A stretch of 64,000 nucleotides of DNA. Origin: Dendrolimus kikuchii. Lineage: Eukaryota; Arthropoda; Insecta; Lepidoptera; Lasiocampidae. The stretch covers positions 3,229,690 to 3,293,689 of the forward strand of contig CM034403.1 of assembly GCA_019925095.2 (NCBI GenBank). Direction: 5' to 3'. Shown piece by piece: positions 58,430 through 64,000 of the stretch; positions within the stretch are counted from its first letter, which is position 1; every line of letters begins with the position of its first letter. The position numbers and the translations under genes were made by a program. The notes beneath the pieces are model-generated. The model ran no database searches, was not told the origin of the DNA, and was given only the letters and a program-made list of their open reading frames with translations.

Positions 58430-58440
58430 GGGCGGGGGGA
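58430..58440 (+). other. Polypurine tract
   Basis: GGGCGGGGGGA directly before the 3' LTR, in the position where plus-strand synthesis is primed. Confidence 0.75.
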
Positions 58441-58900
58441 TGTTTATTATTTAAGCGGGAAAATCAAGCATGGTTGCCAGATTACACTTTCATACATTAC
58501 ATAGTATACTCTTCTCTCTCTCTCTACTATAGTAATGTGTATATATGTCCATCTCCCTCCCCCCATCACCGAGTACGCGCGAAATGCAGCGGCGACGGCG
58601 CGGCTGCAAGACTTCACTTCGAACCCTGGGACACTAAACTTCTCAACATACTTTTTATATAAAAACAATATCAAAGGCCGGCCCAGTGAACTTTAACTTA
58701 TATTTCTGTGATTGTGTAAAGTGCAGCGTGCTAGCGGACGTAAACTACGTGCTATGTAAGTTATATGTATTCATATTTATTACCTACTTTTTGAATACAC
58801 AACAACGGACGCGCAAAGTTGAGCTATTTGCTAACCAGCGGTTTTATTCGGATGCCCGGATACATTCTTTCAGTATTCTGTGGAAATCCGGGCACACGCA
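58441..58900 (+). repeat. 3' LTR of BEL element
   Basis: Begins TGTTTATTATTTAAG like the solo LTR at 28823. Ends 'gggcacacgca' where the other two have 'gggcacataca', so the outer tip differs. Confidence 0.9.
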
Positions 58901-58924
58901 TATATACTCTTTTGTATATTGTTA

Positions 58925-58995
58925 AATTCAAATTAACAGTGTAGCCTTGGCGAAATCTGTGATTATAGAAGTATAGTCTTTGACAACGGAACCTT
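58925..58995 (-). repeat. Dispersed repeat H fragment
   Basis: Reverse complement of 22585-22650 ('aacagtgtagccttggcgaa', 'agaagtatagtctttgacaa'). It adjoins the 3' side of the BEL element. Confidence 0.7.
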
Positions 58996-59094
58996 AATAA
59001 TGTTCAAACTTATAATTTAAATTATGTTTATTTAATTATAGCCTATACAAATTAATATTAATTAAAAATCTAAAATATCCTATAAATAAACCTA

Positions 59095-59530
59095 ACTTAA
59101 AAATATACAATAGTAAAAAAAAAAAAAACTAATATTAAAATAAAACCTATATTAAAGCCCGTCCAGCCCCACCAGACCACTGTCGCTGGGCATTGTACCT
59201 AGAAGGCTGGCAGCATTACCTCGCTGGATACAAAGGCTAATCCTTTGAGCGAGGTAAGCTCCAGCCTTCCGGTCTCCTGATTTGTCCATTAGGCGTTTTT
59301 TAATTATTTTAAATAATTTGTGGGCACTTGGCCCCCATGGGCCCAAAGTCTCCACCCCAAACGGCTCAAATATGTAACCTGTTCCAAGGGTTACATATTT
59401 GAGCCGTTTGAGGTTTTCGGCAGAAGTGGAGTGCGACCGGCCCCAACTTTGGACTCCTGGAGATGAGAAGGCGCCAGTGTATCGACACAGGTAACGTCCC
59501 ACACAAGCGGCCTTCCCAAGCTCCAGGGAA
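59095..59530 (-). pseudogene. Family E retroelement C-terminal region with hairpin
   Basis: The minus frame 59502-59152 (116 codons) has '[13 protein letters not shown]', 'YIFEPFGVETLGPWGPSAHK' and 'AYLAQRISLCIQRGNAASLLGTMPSD'. It keeps the segment that 47775-48323 lacks. Upstream (59503-59530) the '[13 protein letters not shown]' block is present but frame-shifted. No RT core nearby. Confidence 0.62.
59359..59409. repeat. 21-bp perfect-arm hairpin within family E
   Basis: 59359-59379 (ends 'atatgtaacc') is the exact inverse of 59389-59409 (starts 'ggttacatat'); the loop is 9 bases. An imperfect version occurs at the same place in the 1320-1640 copy. Confidence 0.9.
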
Positions 59531-60300
59531 TTAAAGTCATAATAATTTAAGTTCGACCATAATAATTTAAATTAATTATTATGGTCGAATTTAGACCACG
59601 GGCGTCCACTAGTTTTATTTATTGTAAATCCAGATACAGTGAAATACAGTTGATTTTTTTTAAATAGCTTTGATGTACAGACACGCATGTTTAGATTTTT
59701 TTAATACAGTAGATATATCCATCGATAGATTCGATTGTTTTGGTAATAAGTCCAATCTGTATGTACGATTATTACATACATACTACGCAAAGAAATCAAG
59801 CAATATTATAATTATATGTATGAACGAATAGGTTAATTGGCTAATCCTAACCGGTTATGGCCATGACAAGGTTCGCATCCTCCCAAACCGGTTTCCATTC
59901 AATCTTCATAAAGGTTTTTAAGCGTTTTTTTGCGTCAATAAAGCATCGCGTGACTTTGAGAAACATTCGTGTAATGTCTTACAATTAAAAGTTTCTGAAT
60001 ATTTTTGATAACATATTCCTTCGCAATGGTCGATGACGTCAAATGCCTTACTACTTACTTTAAGAATATAGAAACCAGGCTTAGACATGACAGTTCAATT
60101 GCCTTTAAGCCAAAATTACACGCGTTCACTTCTATCTTTCAATTTCGATAAAAATGGGTTAATAATAGAAAAAAATATATTTAAATGAAGTAAGCAGCAG
60201 AAAGTAGGGCGACACAGACTTCTGAAAAAAAAAACAATTTATTTAGACCTTGTTTTTTGAAGAGAGTTCTTATGAGACTAAAAATATTGTTTTATAATAA
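59531..60300. other. Spacer with a 16-bp-arm hairpin and a family F tail
   Basis: TTCGACCATAATAATT (59552-59567) is perfectly inverted at 59574-59589 with a 6-base loop. 59650-59705 is a family F end ('aaatagctttgatgtacaga'). The rest is unassigned. Confidence 0.6.
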
Positions 60301-60302
60301 TA

Positions 60303-60905
60303 ACCCGGGGCTTTGTGTCGAAGCCTTAGGTGAATAGCGTCACCACGTACCTGACTTCGCGGGCCAAAACAAGGCCCCCGCCTTCGTGCTTGCCTTAATC
60401 AGCCGGCACAGGGTGGAGATCGCTGGAGCTAAGACTCAAGTTCCAGGGGTGAAAGTGATAAATGGCATCACGTCAGAAGTAGCTTTTGTGAACCTGCAAC
60501 CCACCTCTTTACACCCCTTAGCTACTCACACCCATGTTGCCCTTGTCTTCTATGGCATTTTTAGCGGTCCATGCAGGAATTGGCGAGTCACCGTCTGCCC
60601 ATTTTTCCATGTTCCCTGAACATTGCGACGGGCAGACGCCATAGTCCACATATTTCCAGACACCTAGTACCACTAGCAGGTCACTCCAATAGCCCGGTAC
60701 TTTTTGTTCTCATTATTCACAATAGACCTACACTGTCCGGGGCTTGTCCTTGGGTGCATTATTATATGGTGTAGACAGGGATAATCGCCGGTCAGTGTCA
60801 CGCCACATTTACATTAAATTTGTCAAGGGGCCTCTACGTGTTGGCCTCCCCATGGCCCCACGCAAGCCCTCCAAATGTCCGGGCCATTTTTATGGCCTGT
60901 GGTCT
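60303..60905 (+). repeat. GC-rich dispersed repeat D, full copy
   Basis: Same as 14630-15185 from 'ggcccccgccttcgtgcttg' on. Here it also has an upstream part 'ggggctttgtgtcgaagcct', shared with 60945-61000. Confidence 0.75.
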
Positions 60906-60944
60906 TGTAAGACGGGTTATTGTTATTATTATAAAATAGTATTT

Positions 60945-61120
60945 TTTAGGGCTTTGTGGCGAAGACTTAGGTGAGTAGCAACACCTCATACCTGACTCCG
61001 GGGGCCAAAACAAGGCCCCCGCCTCCGTGCTTGCCTTAGCCAGCCGGCACGGAGTGGAGATCACTAGAGCTAAGCTCCAGGGGTGGAAGTGACAAATAGC
61101 ATAACGTCATAAGTAGCCTC
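60945..61120 (+). repeat. Dispersed repeat D, 5' part only
   Basis: Repeats the first ~170 bases of 60303-60905 ('gggctttgtggcgaagactt' to 'cataacgtcataagtagcct') about 40 bases after it ends, giving a head-to-tail pair. Confidence 0.75.
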
Positions 61121-61234
61121 GTTATTTTTTAAGAATAAAATTTATTTATCTAAAAAAGCGAGTCAGTAAAAAGGAATTTATCGAATTAGTATATTATATT
61201 CTAGTTTGCAAATTCTTCTTAATTGCCTCACTGC

Positions 61235-61690
61235 TCAGGATCGTGACTTTAATGGCAGTGAATAAGTGCTCTCCTCCACCGAGATCGGTTTTCAGCACAG
61301 TGAAGGGCCGAACTTATCGATGTGTCCGGCTGGTCAGCAATCTGGTTAAGCCACCTGTTTGGAGACCTACCACGAGGTCTCTTGCCTTCGACTTTTCCCG
61401 TGACCACATGTCTCCATGTTATTTGGGTTCTTGCGGGCTATGTGGCCAAAGCACTTCAGTATTCGCTGTCGGCACACTGCTGGTAACCTCTGGCGACCTC
61501 CAATATTAAGCTCTTCCAGTATGGTTGCGTTCGTTCGGCGAGCTGTCCATGGAATTGTTTGCATTCCACGCCAACACCACATTTCAAAGGCGTCAATTTT
61601 GTGTCTGTCTGCTGTTTTTACAGTCCAAATTTGAACCCTACAAATTAATGGACAATATCTGCAGCAGGCGCGTTTTGCAATAGTTTGCAA
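61235..61690 (-). pseudogene. RTE/BovB-like LINE C-terminal relic
   Basis: The minus strand reads 'WTVKTADRHKIDAFEMWCWR', 'IPWTARRTNATILEELNI' and 'QRILKCFGHIARK', classic post-RT blocks of RTE-type LINEs. The frame shifts near 61400, after which the 'GRSPNRWLNQI' block appears in another frame. A different family from C and from 27470. Dead. Confidence 0.75.
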
Positions 61691-61986
61691 ATAAGGTACA
61701 TGTGTTGACAACATTGACTCCTTTTCTCTTTTTAAACCATTCCCTTTCCATAAACTCGGCAAAGAAGAAAACCCTGAATATGCCAAGAGATGTCGCCATC
61801 TGTACACGCGGTCGACCGCAAAACGTCAATGCTGTCAATAAAAAAAAATCTCGCTCTCAGCCGCCACGTACGTGCAAGTTAAAACCAAAAAGATTTCAAA
61901 ATATCAAAACTGTGCGGTTTCCACGTGCGAGGATCAAAGGCCCGGTAGGTTCCTTTTCCTTCCATGCCGCCGTCACATATCACACA

Positions 61987-62240
61987 ACTTTTTTTTATTG
62001 CACGAGTTCAGCAGACGGGCCACTTGATGGAAAGCGGTAACCATCGCCTATGGACATTTGCAACACCAAAGATGCTACAAATGCGCTGCTGCTCTCTTAA
62101 GGGAGACTGGAACCTGGACACTAATGCCGGAACCCAAATCAAGGTTGTTACGGCAGCATACTCTAGACCAGGGGTGGTAGCCATCCACTCGAGCAAATGC
62201 CCTACCACCTGGCTGTGGGTTGTTTTATCGCCTCTTACGT
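61987..62240 (-). mobile_element. SINE-like retroposon (family A), 5'-truncated
   Basis: Poly(T) and 'attgcacgagttcagcagac' through 'gttttatcgcctcttacg'. The last ~50 bases of the family's start are absent. Confidence 0.8.
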
Positions 62241-62458
62241 CGGATGATGACAACTGTATTAATTGAAATCTTTAGCAGTAATATATAATTAAAAGTACGT
62301 TTTAACAGTTTAAGCTAGGCAATTGTTTAATTTTCGTTTCTGGTTATTTAAAACCGTTAATATGTTATTTTAATTATGCGTACTAGTCGCAATAACTTCA
62401 GAAAATACTAATAAGGTACATTTATTTACTAACAAAGTACATTTATTTACTAAAAACT

Positions 62459-62588
62459 TCAACGGACAAGTGGAAAAACGAATCGCAACGGACAAGTTGA
62501 AAAACGAATGGCAATGAATAAGTGGAAAAACTAATCGCAACGGACAAGTGGAAAAACGAATGGCAACGGATAAGTGGAAAAACGAATG
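62459..62588 (+). repeat. 26-bp minisatellite, ~5 units
   Basis: 'aacggacaagtggaaaaacg' plus 'aatcgc' or 'aatggc' repeats five times with small changes. A 24-base duplication ('ggtacatttatttactaa') precedes it at 62415-62455. Confidence 0.95.
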
Positions 62589-63828
62589 GTGTAAAAAAAT
62601 TATCTAAAATCGCGTGCGCTGTGAAAACTATTGATGATAGAATAAAATTATGTACTACGACTTTGCAGAATACATCATTATTTACAAAACATGTCGCGAC
62701 AGCATATGTCTAGCTATTATAGTTATGCCACAATAAGTGTTCTTTTATTTTAAAAATTTAATAAGAATGCCCCCTCTAGAAAAGGCTTTCTATTTGTATC
62801 TTGGTATTCATCCATATCAAAATAAATTACTTCATATTCAAGACTACTTCAATACCTTTATATAACTTTTTGAATTATTCAATTCGGACATCCCATTCGA
62901 AAGATATCACGAGTTTAAAAATGTAAGTATTAGAACACGCGGCCGTGACGCTTTTTCGTGAGCGAAAATTCGTAAGACCCCGTCTATATAGAAGTTTCAC
63001 TTCAATAAGGTACATTTTACATTTATACAAAATGTGCACGTCGTGGTGTACGCGCGACCATTGCGAATCTCCCATCTGGTTGGAAAGCGGGTCAAGCCGA
63101 GAAAACGGTATAGGTGCGCACAGGATGACAGACTCCCGCTAAGTACTATTATAGAACTAACTATAATAATTTAATGCTCCATTAAAATTTGGGTTTTATT
63201 GTTTTGTTCTGTTATCTGTGACTTGATTTGTATTTTATATTTTACTGTTGCGACTTTTTGACAGAAATGTACTGACAGCAAAGTATTACAGTAATTTTTT
63301 GAACGTGCTATGCAAAATAGTGTAAAGCCTGATTTACATCTGTGTTAGGTAGTTAATTAACTAAATTGGCGAGACCTTATCATTTAAAGAAACATTTTCG
63401 AATTAAGTGTTAAATTGTTGATTAAATAAATATCTATCTAGACGATGATAAGGATGCATTCGTAAATTCAGTCATATTTGGACCGCACCTCAAAATCAAA
63501 GTATAATGTTAAATCGCAGTCACTATCAGTGCGGCCGCACCCTAATAGTCAATGAAGGTTCTAACAATCACACTTTCTAAGGTTTCAATCAATCAAAGAC
63601 CTAGACCGTATCAATACGTTGACTCTTAGTAGTTTCTCTATCTGTACAATAGACAGTACTTATTTTAAATCTTAATTAACATCTGGATGCAACCGGATGT
63701 ATTGGACTAAGTAGACGAACGGTTATAAAACGCTTGTATTCGATAAATTGCGAAAATATTGTTAAATTGATCTTAGGATTTGGTTAGTGACAATTATGTA
63801 CTTTTGAACGTAATATATTTTTGTTTCC
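62589..63828. other. Unassigned stretch
   Basis: No gene found. GTGCGGCCGCAC, a 12-base palindrome, lies near 63528-63539. Confidence 0.45.
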
Positions 63829-63870
63829 ACGGATATCTTATCCGTGGAGCTGGTTATATACCGCTCCACG
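63829..63870. repeat. Two overlapping hairpins
   Basis: CCACGGATA, three bases, TATCCGTGG; the last GTGG also starts GTGGAGC, which pairs with GCTCCAC 12 bases on. The two folds are mutually exclusive. What follows to 64000 (GC-rich, 'ggggtttgattaccgcctgcc') has no known match for me and runs off the window. Confidence 0.7.
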
Positions 63871-64000
63871 CCAAGAGATGTAAAACGCCGGGGTTTGATT
63901 ACCGCCTGCCAGAGCAGTGAGGAGGCTGTTTACCCGTGACTCAGGCATGAAGGCAAAGAACACTAACCTGAAGGGTTTTAATAGGTAGCCTCGACTTAGG

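Larger units (their letters stand above)
52024..58900 (+). mobile_element. BEL/Pao LTR retrotransposon, nearly complete
   Basis: About 6.9 kb: 5' LTR 52024-52486, tRNA-Tyr-type primer site, leader, gag-pro-RT-RNase H frame, integrase frame, polypurine tract, 3' LTR 58441-58900. Domain order, CCHC knuckles and DGGS protease place it in BEL/Pao; there is no envelope-like frame. I count three internal substitutions between the LTRs plus differences at their outer ends, so it is young. No target duplication: GCCTT precedes it and TATAT follows. Confidence 0.93.

Noticed and set aside
52024..58900. BEL element as an endogenous retrovirus with envelope
   Set aside because: After the integrase C-terminal domain only ~160 non-coding bases remain before the LTR; no envelope-like frame.

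Overview
The window looks like transposon-dense, AT-rich chromosomal DNA from an insect, most likely a moth or butterfly. The evidence is the repeat content: tRNA-headed SINEs ending in a (TTA)n tail after a 'gcccagcagtgggac' block, RTE-like LINE ends with ATGT or TACA tails, CTAGT-ended Helitron-like pieces, and a BEL/Pao element primed by a tRNA-Tyr-type site. I recognise these from general knowledge of lepidopteran genomes and ran no search. I find no host protein-coding gene, no true tRNA or rRNA gene and no CRISPR array. Every recognisable protein is retroelement-derived.

Layout. 0-9 kb: SINEs, LINE debris, two solo LTRs, and a 2.1-kb inverted cluster (4.8-6.9 kb) of Helitron-like elements with a 118-bp tandem array and a 138-bp palindrome. 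9.5-11.3 kb: a homogeneous 156-bp satellite that begins with one inverted unit. 11.5-32 kb: interspersed SINE and LINE fragments, three more solo LTRs (one of them BEL), and a GC-rich unidentified repeat. 33-34 kb: a 120-bp array with a 240-bp higher-order period. 34-38.6 kb: two solo LTRs, MITEs, and a hAT-like MITE inside a SINE. 38.6-45 kb: the least repetitive part, holding a 3.1-kb TA-flanked element with long terminal inverted repeats. 45-51.9 kb: more SINE/LINE insertions and one solo LTR. 52.0-58.9 kb: a nearly complete BEL/Pao retrotransposon (gag-protease-RT-RNase H reading frame, then integrase), the only full-length autonomous-type element. 59-64 kb: LINE-like fragments, two hairpins, a second copy of the GC-rich repeat, a 26-bp minisatellite, and sparse DNA.

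How the parts relate. The BEL element supplies gag, protease, RT/RNase H and integrase, but its frame is broken at a run of eight T and restored about 105 bases later. Small elements depend on machinery encoded elsewhere. Seven solo LTRs of one unnamed LTR family all sit at RTAY target sites. Ten short RTE-like fragments, seven with target-site duplications of 11-17 bp, show repeated target-primed insertion. Nested insertions give a relative order: LTR copy 7319-8476 was later hit by two different SINEs, a SINE by a hAT MITE, and a minisatellite by a SINE.
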